DNA from: Polytrichum commune
Taxonomy: Eukaryota; Streptophyta; Polytrichopsida; Polytrichales; Polytrichaceae
Assembly (NCBI GenBank): GCA_950295325.1
Contig: OX485809.1
Location: 15,810,001 to 15,874,000, forward strand
Length of the DNA: 64,000 nucleotides
Reading direction: 5' to 3'
The notes under the pieces were generated by a model, which saw nothing but the letters and a program-made list of their open reading frames with translations, was not told the origin of the DNA and did not search any database. The position numbers were made by a program, and so were the translations under genes. Below, one piece after another: positions 49,591-63,340 of the stretch (position 1 is its first letter; each line of letters opens with the position of its first letter).

Positions 49591-50700
49591 GGCCACCGGA
49601 AACCGAACAATGCCTTTGTCTGCATGCTACCAGACTCCACAGAGCAGCATCAACTGAAAAAGTTGATGTTAAAGTGATTCAAGAAGCAAAATCTCGGGGA
49701 TATTCCTACGTCGTTTGTGTACCTGAAAGTATCGGAAGAAGTAATGTAAAATGTAAACTACAGTAAGGAACCAGACTCCCGGGAGCAAAACGAAATAAAA
49801 AGGTGGATATTAAAGTGATTAAAGAAGGTAAAAGCTCGGGAATATTCCTAATTACCTGAAGTATCACATCCATCGAAGCGGGGAGTAGTAATGATGTAAA
49901 CTGTAATTGCGACCGTAGCTGGGGGCCAACAACGAACAGATAATTAAACTGGAAAAGTTGCCATAACAAGCTGATGAAATGAAAGATACGGCTGCATAAA
50001 GAAATCCGGGGGGGGATCAGACTTCGATGATCTATGCACCTGTGAATAAGAAACTGATTGTGGTTGAGAGAAACTCGATGAAGGCGAGAGGAGTAATTAA
50101 GAGCGTAAAGAGGAAAATATGAACCACGCACCGAAGTGTTGATTTCGACAGAGATGGTAAGTATTTGGAGAAATGCAGGCTAAACTATACCTCGCCAAAG
50201 AATATATGTATCCATCTGAAAGCTCCAATGCATTTGTCTGCATGCGACCAGACACGGAGCAAAACAAAATGAAAAAAGACGGTGGTAAAGTGATTGAAAA
50301 TAAAACTCGGGGATATTCCTACTTCGTTCATGTACCTAAACTGTCAAATCGATCGAAGTCGGGCAGTAAAACCGTAAAATTAGACCATTCGGAGCCAGAC
50401 AACAAACAGATGAATCCGAAAGATTCTGCTGCATAATGAAAGTGCATAAAGCAGAACTCCGGGGGCAACCACACTTCGATGATGATGACGTACCTGTAAA
50501 ACGCCGAACTGATTGATCCCTGGTCGAAGTTGACAGTATCGATGAAGCCGAGGGGGAGGAAATTGGACCGTCGAAGCCGGAATTAAATGCACCACACGCT
50601 GACCATGCGATTTCGGAAAAAGGTGATAAGTATTTTAGGGGGAACGCAGCCGAGATTACACGTCCTCGCCAAAGAATGTATTATGTATGTATCTACCTAT
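49590..50700 (+). repeat. Complex diverged tandem repeat (~615-bp unit with internal ~140-bp sub-repeat)
   Basis: AATGC.TTTGTCTGCATGC occurs at 49608 and 50226, CTCGGGGATATTCCTAC at 49692 and 50307, with a shorter version GCTCGGGAATATTCCTA at 49831. CTGCATAA.GAAA followed by ACTTCGATGAT occurs twice (about 49990 and 50430), and TCGCCAAAGAAT.TAT twice (about 50192 and 50663). The region is GC-richer than the surroundings. Frames at 49706-50131 (-) and 50173-50436 (+) show no domain. Confidence 0.75.
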
Positions 50701-51904
50701 CCGAAAACCCCAATTCAATGGACGTGGTGAGAATCGGTGCAGCCGTAGAGATCAATGGCTTACAGTGCGAAGCTCCCGATGGCCAGAGCAATGAAACAGG
50801 TGGCAAAGTTGGTAAGCAGTGTATGAGTACTTATATACTTCCGCTGGAAAGTTATGGTTGGTGGATGTACCTGGCTAACTTACCTACGAAAGGGCGAGAG
50901 TGATGCAAGGTTGTGATCGATTGATGTAGGCGAAGAAGCGTAGGGAGGAAGGGAAGATGGGATGCTGTACGGAGTGGCAAAGGGAGCGCCGCCGGGGAAT
51001 TGAATGAATGAGCGAAGCAGCTAAGGCCGCTAGCTAGGGAGCGCGTTCTGGCGATGAAGACGCCATGTAAGCATCGCATGCCTCCATGTGGTTCTTGAGT
51101 CAGCCGCCCTGACACACGCGCACACTCCCCCCCCCCCCCCCAAGCCTATCATGCATAGGCCACACTAATTAAGTTAACATAACACCAACTTGAGGGCCGG
51201 TTTCGACTGCAGTGAAGAAGAAGTGCACCGGTCGGTCAAGAATTTCCACCCAACGCAAGGCTATTTGAGGCCATTGAACAAGGAGGACTGACCGCTGGGT
51301 ACATATGAAACGGTGGAGTTGGAAAAATAATTAACCGGTTGAAGTTCAAGACTTTAGGAAAAAACTACCGATCGTTTTAGAGGTATCTAGAGAATACACC
51401 CCAAATTAATGAAGAAAATACCAAAAGCTCACAACATGTAAAGACTAGGATTTTGACCGATTGTGCCCAAAATCTTCTTGGACGCTAATTGAGGCAATGG
51501 TTTGTATGGCAAACAAGATGGAGGAAAAAACAATTTTTAATTTAAAATAAAATAAGAAAAAAAGCCTCGAGTTGGAGTTCTCTAGAGGTCAAGTTTCTTG
51601 TTGGAGAGTTTGAGGTTGCTCAAGAAACTTGACCTCGGAGAACTCCCGTAGCACAAAGTGTTGCCATGTTGACATCCATGTCATTTTTTCATCCGCGCTT
51701 GAAGTTTTCCACTGGAGAAGTCTTGGCCGTAGTGCAAACCATGGCTAGTGAAGATCCCATTTTGTAGCCAATCACACATTGATTTGTAATACAAAACAAA
51801 TATTACTCAACTTTGTATGCATGACGTCTTTGAATGCCTTGAGCCATTTGTTGCTTTCACCTTTGTCAGGCCCTATGAATGCCGATAAGCACAAAGAGCT
51901 ACAC
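50701..51904. other. Gene-free stretch with poly-C tract and an inverted copy of the dispersed repeat
   Basis: A run of 15 C lies at 51127-51141. About 51340-51490 is an inverted copy of the family at 27480-27690 and 45750-45970. Around 51060-51115 the sequence GCCATGTAAGCATC and a following GAGTCA.CCGCC block are shared with about 59970-60015, another small dispersed repeat. No supported gene. Confidence 0.5.
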
Positions 51905-52297
51905 AAAATATTGTATCTAGTGTCACCAATATTAGTTGTCTTGCTCAATACTATACTAATTGTAAACCGCCCGTGTACTATGTCACTAACATTATTTGTC
52001 ATTCCTTGTAAAGAACAAACATTGGGCAGTATAGATTCCTAATGTTGCAATTATTGTTACTATGTTATTAAGTGATTTTTCATCCAATTTTTAATCATCT
52101 CTGATAATATTTCATTACATAAATGTCATGATACAGAATATATGAAACTGAGTTGCAATAGAGGACATCTGAATGAACGAAGAGTAAGTTGGAATGACAT
52201 GACTTGTAAACTTATTCAAAAGAAGTGTCATTAGAGAAGTTACCACAGTGACATAAAATACCATGTGATGCTAATTACAATATTTAGTGTAGTATTT
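51905..52297 (+). repeat. Dispersed repeat copy B (partner at 8225-8570)
   Basis: It aligns with 8225-8570 over its whole length in the same orientation, with several small insertions. Shared blocks include TCTAGTGTCACCAAT-like, GTCTTGCTCAATACTA and ATTATTTGTCATTCCTTG. Confidence 0.75.
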
Positions 52298-54830
52298 AGT
52301 TTACAATATTTCACTTTGTGATAACAGAGAAGAAATGAAATAAGGACAGCAGGAAGATCAAATGTATATATAAGAGCTCACCTCTGAGAAACTCCAACCC
52401 TACAAACTGAGCTTATATACCCAACTTGGCACAAACATCATCATTTACTAAGTAAGACTACACTTTTCTTGAGCCAAAAATTGCTTGTTGTCTCACTCAT
52501 AATCAATGAAGTCAAGGTTATGCCAGCAACATTATTCAAACCTCTAACTAGGTATCAAGAGCCGCTGCACACCATCACATACCAAGAGCCGTGGGAAATA
52601 GAAATTCAATTTTGCAATTGATGGGCCCTCAAGCTTAGTGTGCATTGAAAGTGGACCATGTTGAGGGACCGCAACATATGTTTGGGTTCGAATCCCCACG
52701 ATGGTACTATAATATTTTCTAGGAGCCAACGGCAGTTTAATTGCATTAGACCCACCTCCTTTTGATGAGCCTAACACTATATAAGGTAGATCATGAAACA
52801 TTATCCACTTGGCGTCATGTAAGACCATCATATTAAATTTTTCATCCATTCGAATTTCTTTGGTCCTTGAGACCTTCAAGGCCTAGTGTAAAGTGAACTT
52901 GGACCATCTCCAACTTCTTCACCAATCACATAATTTATATATCATGAGTCAAGGGCCCTCAAGGTCTAGTGTTGTAAAGTGACCTTCAAATGAAAGGGAA
53001 CATTGATAATACATTGTATCAAAGCCTCGTCAAAGTTTTTGGTTTGGTGATTCTTCTCTTGCCCTGTGACTATTAATGAGACTGTCAATGTGAGCGTGGG
53101 AAGGTTCTTTCTTGCGAGGGATATTGTATTCCAACTGGATGAGATGCAATAACATAACATTATTCATATCCATAACAATGTTCTGTGGGATCGTCAATAT
53201 TCCACAACATAATCCTAGATATTCCTACATTCAATCCCGCATAACATTATTATGGATTTGAATAATGTTATAAACACAAGCCTTAAATCCGCGTTTCTCA
53301 CTTAGAGATAAAGCCCATGATCGCTCCCAGCTCCATCAACATTACAGGCTGCAGCTTCTGGCATGATTTACAAGCAAATTCTCCATTTTTGAACCATGCA
53401 AAGTCTTCCCAGCCAGGAAAAACCTAAGTTTCCAAATCGAAGCCCAAATCGAGAATTAAGACTGTGATCGTCTTTGAGCTCCAACACTAGAAAAAGAAAG
53501 AAAAGAAAAAATAACGCCCGTACTATGTACCGGCATGAATGTGAGCCCGTTAACCGCTCCAACACTACCTAATACCTGTGACTCTTAGCATAAAAAGGCA
53601 GATCTCTTCCTCTGCACAAGCCATTTCTTTTGGGCCAGAAGAAACACTTGTCTCCAATAAAATCAAAGTGAATGCACCAACAACACAAGAGCTTAGGAGT
53701 TGAGGACTAAATCCTGTGAGAGCATAATGGACTTTTGTGTGTGGATGGTTCTAAGTGGCAATTCAAGTATCATGTAGAACTTGGCTGATGAGTTTTTGGA
53801 GAATTTGGGGTGAGTGGTGTGATTTGGGGTAGGAGGGCTGTGCTTTTGATTTTTGGATGTGGCTTTGGGAGTATGAATGTGGTGATCAGGTTGGTGTAAC
53901 TATATGTGTTGGTGATTTCTTATTTGTGGTTTGGTTGTGTAGCCGGAGGGTCTTAGATAGTTGCAGGATGGAGACATTGTCCAACAGTGAGTTAGTCACC
54001 TCACAAGTTTGTGGCAAAAGATTCAAGGTTAGTGCAGATTTTCTTACCTGACCTCCAAAAAGATGGGGAACCTCTAGGCCGATGGCTCTTCAAAAGCATG
54101 CAAGTAGTGGATTTGATGTTTGAGAATGTTGCCACGAGAGCTACTGCGATTAGGGCCAATGGTGTCTACAACGCTATGATCCACATTTGCTTTGATTCAA
54201 GAGTGGGCTTGCTGTACAGATTGACGTGGATTGAATTTGTCTCTCCTCCGGCTAGTGAAAGGTGATCAAGAGCCTCTTCGATCTGTACTTTTGCAGAGCT
54301 TCAAAAACTCAAATCATGTGAAGTTAATCTTGTTGTGTAGATCTTAGAACGGCCAATTAAATGGCATGTGTCCAGGGAATAATTCACTAAAACACATGTT
54401 TCCAATTTGTTTGCAGATTGATAGAGAGAAGTGCGGGGTGTTTCTTTAGGGTTTCCATAGAACATGGAGCTCTCATCACTTTTAGAGCTCTCAGACAACA
54501 CCAAGTTCAAAGTCCCAAAGCAACCTCATGACCAGTATGCCAAGGAAAATATTTTTTTGTGCTCAAAATAATTGGTTGGTGAATAAAGATTCATCTTTGC
54601 TTTGGACTTACCCTTGTCAAAAGGTGTTCACTATCCTTGTTCTCCTCCTTACAATCCTTAGCTTGATGCCCCCTCTAAGCACAAAGGAAACATTTTCCTT
54701 CATGTTGAAATGCATTCATTGTTTTAAGTCCAAGGATTTGCCATTAGACAAATTCATAGCCTTGTCACGTTTCTTATCCTTACATAAAGATCCACCTGAG
54801 TGTCAACCCGTGTATGATTAAAAAATAAAG
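52298..54830. other. Gene-free stretch
   Basis: Frames up to 111 codons occur (52544-52879, -; 54011-54265, +; 54528-54821, +). None has a recognisable domain or a supported splice pattern. The block GGGTTCGAATCCCC near 52685 resembles a tRNA T-arm, but no full cloverleaf can be formed. Confidence 0.35.
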
Positions 54831-57800
54831 AGCATAAAATAAAAAAGAAACAGAATGTAAAAGTATGTGACCAAAAATAAGATTAAAATATGTACATAGA
54901 ATTAAATACAATGGGCCACAATATAGATCATTGTATATAAAAATCAAAACCAAAATTTATATTTTTAATTATAATTTATGATATATAAATTCAATCCATT
55001 AAAAAAATTATGGTGTCTAATCAACTTAAAATAGAAATATATGGGTTGCATACTATTTCATAATGATTATCATATTTTGTTTTTTACGTATTCATTTTTG
55101 AAACCACACTTAACTATATATTATTGAAATATAAGTACATGATTAAGATAAGTAACATAATTAAGTTCTTGTAGTGAGTTTAGTACCTACAGATTCAATG
55201 AAAGGACCCTCCCAATCAATAATTAGTTCTTTAATTAGATGATATTCGGGTTGTTTGTAATGACATCTCAATCTCAAATGTAGATTGGAGGTGGAGAAAA
55301 AAACAACAACACATCTTTATCATTTTGTTTTTCTTCTACTCTATCTTCATACTTTGTTTTTATCTACTCGAACTTGAAGTTAATCATATAGGTGCTTGAC
55401 ATTCTAGACACATGTTATTTAACATGAAATGAAGCTTGTAAATTAAGACAATCTCTTAATTATTGACATTGCAAACAATAAATTTTGTGACAGAGTTTGA
55501 ACTCTATGTTTTATACTCTAAATGAATTTTTTTTAAATTTTTTGTGATAATTCAAAATAATATACATAATATTATGTAGCTTCAAGTTAAATTAATATAA
55601 AATCATAAACTAAATGTTATGATGTAATCAAAATTTTCAAACATCTCTAGCAACTAATAAACTCTTATTATTAAAAAAAATTACTATGATCAAAAATTCA
55701 TTAATTATTAATTATACAAAACATAGTGTACTCAAATCCAATACCAACTTCTCAAATTTGACAAGTTTGTTGAGGTAGCCAAGGTATTTTATATTTAATC
55801 AATATTTAATAAATTTTCTTGTATTAAAATATTCTATAAACATGTTAAAATGATGAATTATTTAATAAAAAATCTGAAATTTTCATTTTTTATGGATAAT
55901 ATATTAAAATTTTATTTAAAGGTTTTGTATTTATGAATTAGATTAAAGGTAGTCAGATAACATATCATTCATTTTTAATATTTACAGTGATGATTTTTTT
56001 GAATTAAAAAAAGGTCCATTTTGTTAACAATGAATGAAATTGTAATATTTTGAATATTTAGCTTAAATTATTATTTAAGTAATCCAAACAATTTTAGATG
56101 TTTATAACAAAAAAACAAAAAAACAAAAAAATAAACATTTTAGGATTAATGTTATCATTATTGCCTAAAAGGAAATTTCATGTTTAATGCATTGATATAA
56201 GCATAGGTGAACAACTTTTACCGCTCTTTCCATCGTCCAAATAATTTAATTTTTGTTGAAAGTGGCGATTAAATTGTGACAAGTTCAATTTTTAAAAGTT
56301 CTATTGTCTTCAAGCAAATTATGCTCTCATTTTTGTATTATCGTTTTTTTTTTCCATGAACCTCTTGAATAATGCATGCTATAAATATTACAACACATGA
56401 ATAAAAGTATTACACCGATATAGCAAATGCATGGAAGGGTGGAAAGAGGATTTAAACAAAGGTGAGGAGAATTATGACAATAGGAAATTATTGGAGGAAA
56501 TACAATGCAAGAATATGTCTCCAAGTCTCTAAAGAAGAAAACAAAGGAAATCGTGAATACTCATGCGACAGGAACTAACATCCTATTCACGACTCTAAAG
56601 CAATGCGTGAATTAATTTTGTATCAAAATTGTTGTGAAGTCACTGTTATCATAGCTTAAGAATATGTGCATCAATATGAAATGCAAATACAAAGATTGTA
56701 GTGATATTTTCTTCAAATACCAAACTCTTTTCACTTTGCAAAATTTAAACTGAAAGTTGTTATTTATTTCACAGAAAAACAAAACATGTTCGCAAACATG
56801 GTTGTTGGAAAGATCACATAAAGGCATGACATAGAGCACTGCTTAGTCTCCCTATTGTAAGGAGTGAAACAAATGTGTGTGGTGGAGATGTATAACTTCC
56901 AAACACCCTTGTAGTGTCCCGATGAATCGAGATCGATCTTCAAGCTATCACATGTGGTCAACATGAAACATTATGTATCCAAAGGGCGTGCCATCAATGC
57001 AACGACATCGATGCAAGTTGTTTTTTTGTCACAATGGACCAATTTTTGTTCTAGTGATAGTTTTTTATATTGTCATCTATAATTATCTCTTGATACTAAT
57101 TCAAAGCATCTTGTGACAAATAAATCTTAAGAAAATAAATCTAGATAGTTGCGCTCTAAACAAATTTTGAATTATTTTTCTCAAACAAGATTAAACTAAG
57201 AATATCCATAACTTACCATAATTAAAGCCTTGGTTGGGGTGCTTCCACACCTTAGTCTACATGCTTTCGCTAAGAATATTTCTATATAAAAAATATTATA
57301 TAAAAAATCATTCTTTGAAATATTAATGCAAAACATATAGACTTTGTTTATAAAATAAACTTAACATATGACCCTAATGATGTAGGATTATTTTGATGTG
57401 AAGAATAGAAGTTGAATCATAGATCTTTATTTTTAAATAAAGATTGTACAATCATGTTACAATTTTAACAAATAAAGGTTGTTTGAATTTAAATTTTTAA
57501 AATTTTTATAGAATTTTTTAAAAAAGGGGCCCACATCAAGTAATGTATAAAGTTGTGATATTTTGAATGATTAAGCATTTTTATTCATTAAATCTCTTAT
57601 AGAATTGTCATAAAAGGCTTAGATATTTTTAATAATTTTCATTTGAATGTAATAAAATAAAAAATTCAACGTAAATCATTTTCAGCTTTTCACATGCATG
57701 GTTTTCATAAATTTTATAAGAAAAATAAAATTTATTTATGGATGATCATGTGGATTTACAAAGACAAGCATGTGCAGGTCATCCAATGATCGATTACATA

Positions 57801-58000
57801 ACATTGATTAAAAATTCCACGTTGATAGCATTACACATTAAATGTAAGGCCATGAATTTAATACCGTATTAGGCCCCAAAGTCATAGGTTGCTCACATAT
57901 TGCTCCATTCCCCTAAAATTCTTGACCAGTGTACTTCACCGTGGTCTAAAGTGGCCCTAAGAGTCATATATAATGTAAAGAAGTCTTGAATGGAATCTTT
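54830..58000. other. Very AT-rich desert
   Basis: Long A/T runs dominate, few frames exceed 60 codons and no conserved motif is visible. It could be old, decayed transposon sequence or a matrix-attachment-like region. No gene is seen. Confidence 0.5.
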
Positions 58001-61000
58001 TAATTGGCTCTACCATGAGGGGAAAGACTGAGGTGGTCTTTGAAATGGGTAAAAGTTTGGTAGCCAATCATAGGTGTTGCGATTTTATGATGTTAGTAAC
58101 TTGCTCTCCAAGTGCAAGTCTAATTATACATAAGTGAGTGTTGATCTAAAGTGGTCTCCAAAATGAGCCAAAGTTTGGCCTTGGTCAAATAATCGACCGG
58201 AATTTGCCACGTGTGCATGTTAAAAATAAGGAAAAATAGTCTTGGGGCTAGCCGCTTATTCTCTTTGCACCCACTGCTTGTAGGATACGCAACATGCTAT
58301 TAGTGAAAAATTATCAGCAAATCCAAATTGTGCCATAGCCACTTTCTTCTTGAATTAAGGACCTCGTATGAATATCCTGTTAATCCTTGCTCAGGGAGTG
58401 CACTATTCATTAAAACCAAGAATCACGTGCGTGCATGCCCCTTATTAAAACACCCATGTATACATTTTATTTTTGCTAAAATCAAGCAATATACTTACAA
58501 ATCTCATTTTTCAAATACATTTCCATATGTACACAAGGGTCCAAAAACAAAAATAGAAATTGTATATAACATGTGTACAAATGTTTGAAAATGCAAAAAT
58601 ATGGCCATATTATATGTATAATATCAAATCATGAATTTTTAGTTATAAATTCGTTAAAGACTTTTTCATCACTTGGATGAAGTTCGTACGTGTCTGTTTC
58701 AGCATCATACGTCAAATTGGCCAAAGCAATAACCGTATCCAATTCTACCATAATATGATCTGTGAGATCATAACTCCAAATAAGGTCGTTACTTAATGGA
58801 TGAAAAAACGCATGATTCTTGGTCCAGGTCTCACTTGAACGCGTAGACCCGTACTTTACATATATTTTTCTATAGCCTTATCTCCAGCCTCATGTATATC
58901 TACTTCCTGCTTAATAACAATATGTCTCTTGTACGTACATTTTGTACATGCTTGTTCTAAATAATACCCCTTTTGTGCACGCACGTGTATGTTTACAATA
59001 CTTGAACAGTGCACTCCTTGGGAATCCTTGTCAAAGTGAAGTTGTTTTTTTGTGGAGGGGTTATTACATGATCATATAGGTCCACTCTAGTTATGTTGAT
59101 TATTGCGTCTAGAATTTGGCTAGTAAATTTTGAGGACATAGTCCAATGCTTTTTCTTATTCTTTTCAATACATGTCTTTTTGGTGTCCATTCTTAAATTC
59201 ACACCCAACCATGATTGTTGAAGGTCAAACATTGATATAGACAAATGATTCTACCTTAAGGTAGATGTGCCTGGTTTGGTTAATCATCTTGATCAGACAC
59301 ACTTATATTTGAGTGTTGTGGTTAGGTCACATGTGTGGATCTTAGAGCATATACCAAAATGACCTATGTTCTAAAAAGATAGGACTACACGCTCAAGCTT
59401 TGCTACTTATGCTAGATTTAATAGTTAACACAAATGGGGGAGCCTAGCTAGTTGTTATATGGCTTTGGCATTTTCAACTTTAAGAATGCATAACAACATG
59501 TGGGAGATTAAATTCATAGATGGTTGCTAAAATTTCATGTCACATATGAAAAGTCAAGAAGACTCCTAACTTTGAACCCCAAGTTGAGAATCATGGGATA
59601 AAACAAAAATTAACCAATCAAGACACGTTTCTACCTTATGTACGTTTTTATTTTCTCCTAGACATAGTAAGATAAATGTACTAGATACACTCTTAATCCA
59701 TGAATTATTTTATTTTATTTTTTAAATTCCTAAAAAACTTGAAACTTGTTGAGGATTGTAGAATTGTTTATGTGTGTCCTACATTGAGATCCTACATCCT
59801 TTGAGGACCCACATGACATGAACTATGTTCATCCAAAATATCCAGAAACAGTTGTGAGGAATTTAACAATAGCATTTCGGATCTGAGCAAAATGTTCCCA
59901 ATTTCATACTTTATAATACCACCTAGCAACATACGCATTGCCACTTGGGAGGTTCGAGTGGGGATGGGGATGCCATGTAAGCATCTCAATGTTTCCCACC
60001 TTGAGTCACCCGCCTTAAAGTTTCCCACCCCTCGTTACTTCAATTCCTAAGTCCACAAGTATTGGTGTCCCAATTCAACGATCTAAGTCTATTGTAGAGG
60101 GTAGAGCATTAGATTGCTCGTAGTCAATAGAAATATAAAAGAAGAAGCATGAGAAAGAATAAGGTTAGAATAAGGCTACCATGCTAGTCCGAAGAGGGAT
60201 ACGAGTTATCCCATATTGTTTGTGTGAACCAATGAAGAGAAGAAAAGCAATAAAAGGCAAAAGCAAGGAGAGCATGAGACCATCTCACTCCAAGCATTGT
60301 TCATATGTCTTTGTATAGGTGTCTATGCTTATGCAATCTTATCTCCTATTGATTCCAATATTTATAGGTATACTTTAATTTCATATTGTTTGGTAGTCTA
60401 ATTAGTAAGTAATGTGGGCCACAATTGTCCTTGGAGGGAGAGAGGGAACTTCTCTTGAATACGAAGAGCTCGATGTTATCAAGTGTGTGAGCGCACTTCT
60501 CATTCATCCAATATAAAAGCGTTGAAATAATATGCATCTTGGAGGGTTACTTTTTTTAGTTAATTTGACACATGAATTAGTTTTAAAGGCCTTGAACTAG
60601 TGCATTTGAGGTCATTGGAGATGAATCGGCAACAAACCTATAGGGGGTCGAGTTTTTATGTTAGATGAATGAGAGGTATGCTCACATTCCATCTCCCCCC
60701 CTTGGAGTCCAATGTTGAATTCATCATGAATTGTATATATGACAATAATACAATACACTCAATAATTATGGCCAATACATACGTTAAATTTGTGTAATAT
60801 GTAATAGTAGCATGTACTACAGAACCAATCACGTGCCAACAACTTTAAATGTCATGTCAAATGCAAATATTGTAAGAAGTAAAACGATGACGTGATTAGA
60901 CAATGTTCTTGTAGTACAATGCAATATTGATGACTCATTCATAGTACAATTTGGAAGCCTAACTCACTCACAAATGCAAAGTGAATCGGGATTTGACCCA

Positions 61001-62379
61001 ATTGTGCATTTTTTTCCGTGATTTTAGAACACGGTCCACCCTTTGCAAATTAAACCCTTGAACGAGACCTCGGAGTCACTGAACATCAGTCAGGTTGACT
61101 TAATAATTAAGTGATGTGGAGCTTCGCACAGAAATGGGGAATAAAGTCATGAAGGCAATCAATTAAGTTCCCGAGTGACTCAGTCCATGTACAGTGGAGA
61201 GTTACCACAGAACTGACAAGATCAATGAATAAGTTAAATGTAATGTAAATGTATCACTGGAAGAAGATTGACAACAGTCCTACTTCTCTTGCATCAAATC
61301 CCTGGGCAAATATTTCTTTGAAGACAAAATACAAAGTAGCGTATATATGTTGAAGGCCTGCTGTCTACTCAAAGTGATTGATATCCATGTTGCCTTTGTT
61401 GTATAGCACTAGGCGATTGTTCCTGTTATCAAAATTCGGTTTGAATGAGATTGTCGGTTGAGGGAAGCTTCTCTGCAGGCATTAGTCCCGTGTTGTTGGT
61501 TATTTTGATGCTTGCTTTCTGTGCTGTTAATTGCATGCCTTTGCAGGGCCAACGTCTGGTGCCCCCCATCAGGAACTAGCGTCCATGGTCCCACAAGCAA
61601 CTGTCACGCAAATTGGAGTTTTTAGAAGTTTCTCACATTCAAAAGTGTGGATCATTGCCATGTGGTTGGTTTGGAGGTCACAGGGGAATTCCATCAGGGA
61701 CTGTCCCATTATTCACGGATGCGCAATATTTCCATATGAGTGTAAAATGGTTGCATACAAGCAGGTAAAGTATCATCTTTTCCCATATGAAATGCATTAT
61801 ATGGCCCTTGTGGGACATCCAACAACATTTTCTTGTAGTGAATTACAAGGTTCAAGGACTGATCATGGGAATCGGCTTGTAATTTGTAAAGGAGTTGCAT
61901 TGAATCTTCATAAATGCATAATGTGCATAAATTACACATCTGTATTATGCGCTCCACCATTCTTCTGGAATGTCGAGGATTGGATGATGGACTCAGACAT
62001 GAATATTGTGTTTCGATGCTTTGCAAACTAGCTACTCCGGTGTTACCATCTTCAATGTGGCATACATGTACTTGATCAACGACACTCTGCTCCTTGAAAA
62101 CTCATCTTCTCTGGAGGTCAAGTGGACTCTAAATTGTGCACTTGTTGGGGAGTCCAATCCGCTGAGCTAGATTCTTCGGTGTTCTGGAGTGGCGGGATTG
62201 TAATTCTACACTGAACATGCTAAGTTTAACTCTACACTCATTCAATCCAAGGTCACTCTGAATTTGCAGTCGGCTGAACGTATCGAATTTCACTTATCTG
62301 TGCTGCCATCATAGGTGTTAGTTGTTGACATTGAATTAAAGTTTCACAAAATACCCATATTTCAGTAAGGAGTTGAAGT
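58001..62379. other. Gene-free stretch
   Basis: The longest frame (61531-62031, +, 166 codons) has an overlapping 105-codon antisense frame and no recognisable domain, so I do not call it. A small dispersed repeat shared with about 51060-51115 lies near 59970-60015. Confidence 0.35.
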
Positions 62380-63340
62380 GGAGGCGTTTGACTTTGGTCT
62401 AACGACTGTTAAATCAAAATGGAATTCATAGCAAAGTTTTGAAGGGACCTAGTAAGGTGCTCTCCAGACTTTGCCAAGGATTTCATATTTATATAATGTT
62501 CTCCCTCGTTAGTATGACATGTTTGGGATACACAAAAAAAAAAAGTCGTATTATCGAGGTGTCGTCTTCTCATTCATATGACAAATGGCATAAAGTTGTT
62601 GTATTATTGAGGGAATACGAAAACATAAGTGCTATGAGCTTAGAAATATATTCAACAAGTTTAAGCAATATAGATGGTATGAAATAATAACTTATAACGT
62701 CAAACAAATCCAAGGTTCTCAAGATCTCTTGAAATAGGAGTGCAAAGATCTTTGGTGTTGCCTACTCAAGTTAGCAATTGTCATCTTATCTAATTATTCT
62801 ACTAACTTACGAAAACTAATAATTTCATTTACACCAAAATATAAAGAGTTTTCTAATAAGAAACTAGACAACAATGATGCATGACACTTAGCATCAAGAT
62901 ACTGGTGATACTATATCACCCGTGTACAAGGCAACATACTAGGCAGGAGGCCACTCTAACCCTAGTCATGTCCATTCTACATTAGTAACCCTAATTCTCA
63001 TTAAGTTCCCAATGATAAGTGAAGTTCCCAAGTAGTTCCCAAGTGAAAATGGATGTATTTTAGATACCTAGTGAATATATAGTGCACACAATGTACATAT
63101 ATACCTAGTGTACATAACATAGATGGAAGAAATTCTAGCATGATCTACCTCTTTGATATGACAAAATGGAGATTCTTCATGTTACATTGTTGAGTATCGT
63201 AGTCGTATGAAAGAGGGAGTTTTGAACTAAAAAGTATGGTCTTGCAAAAATGTGTTGTAATATCAAGGATGTCGTATAAACGAGTGTCATATTAACGTCA
63301 TTAGACTGTAGCCATTTTTTAGCCAAAGTCAAACACCTCC
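62380..63340. mobile_element. TIR element, ~960 bp, non-autonomous
   Basis: The left end GGAGGCGTTTGACTTTGG and the right end, inverted, GGAGGTGTTTGACTTTGG match at 18 of about 20 bases (62380-62400 and 63321-63340). No clear target duplication is visible. No transposase frame is present. Interior blocks are shared with a decayed copy at about 20020-20640. Confidence 0.6.

Noticed and set aside
52640-52715. tRNA-like T-arm GGTTCGAATCCCC
   Set aside because: Pairing ends are only about 52 bases apart and no anticodon or D-arm fits.
61531-62031. 166-codon plus-strand ORF
   Set aside because: No recognisable domain; it is overlapped by an antisense frame of similar quality, with no splice or start support.
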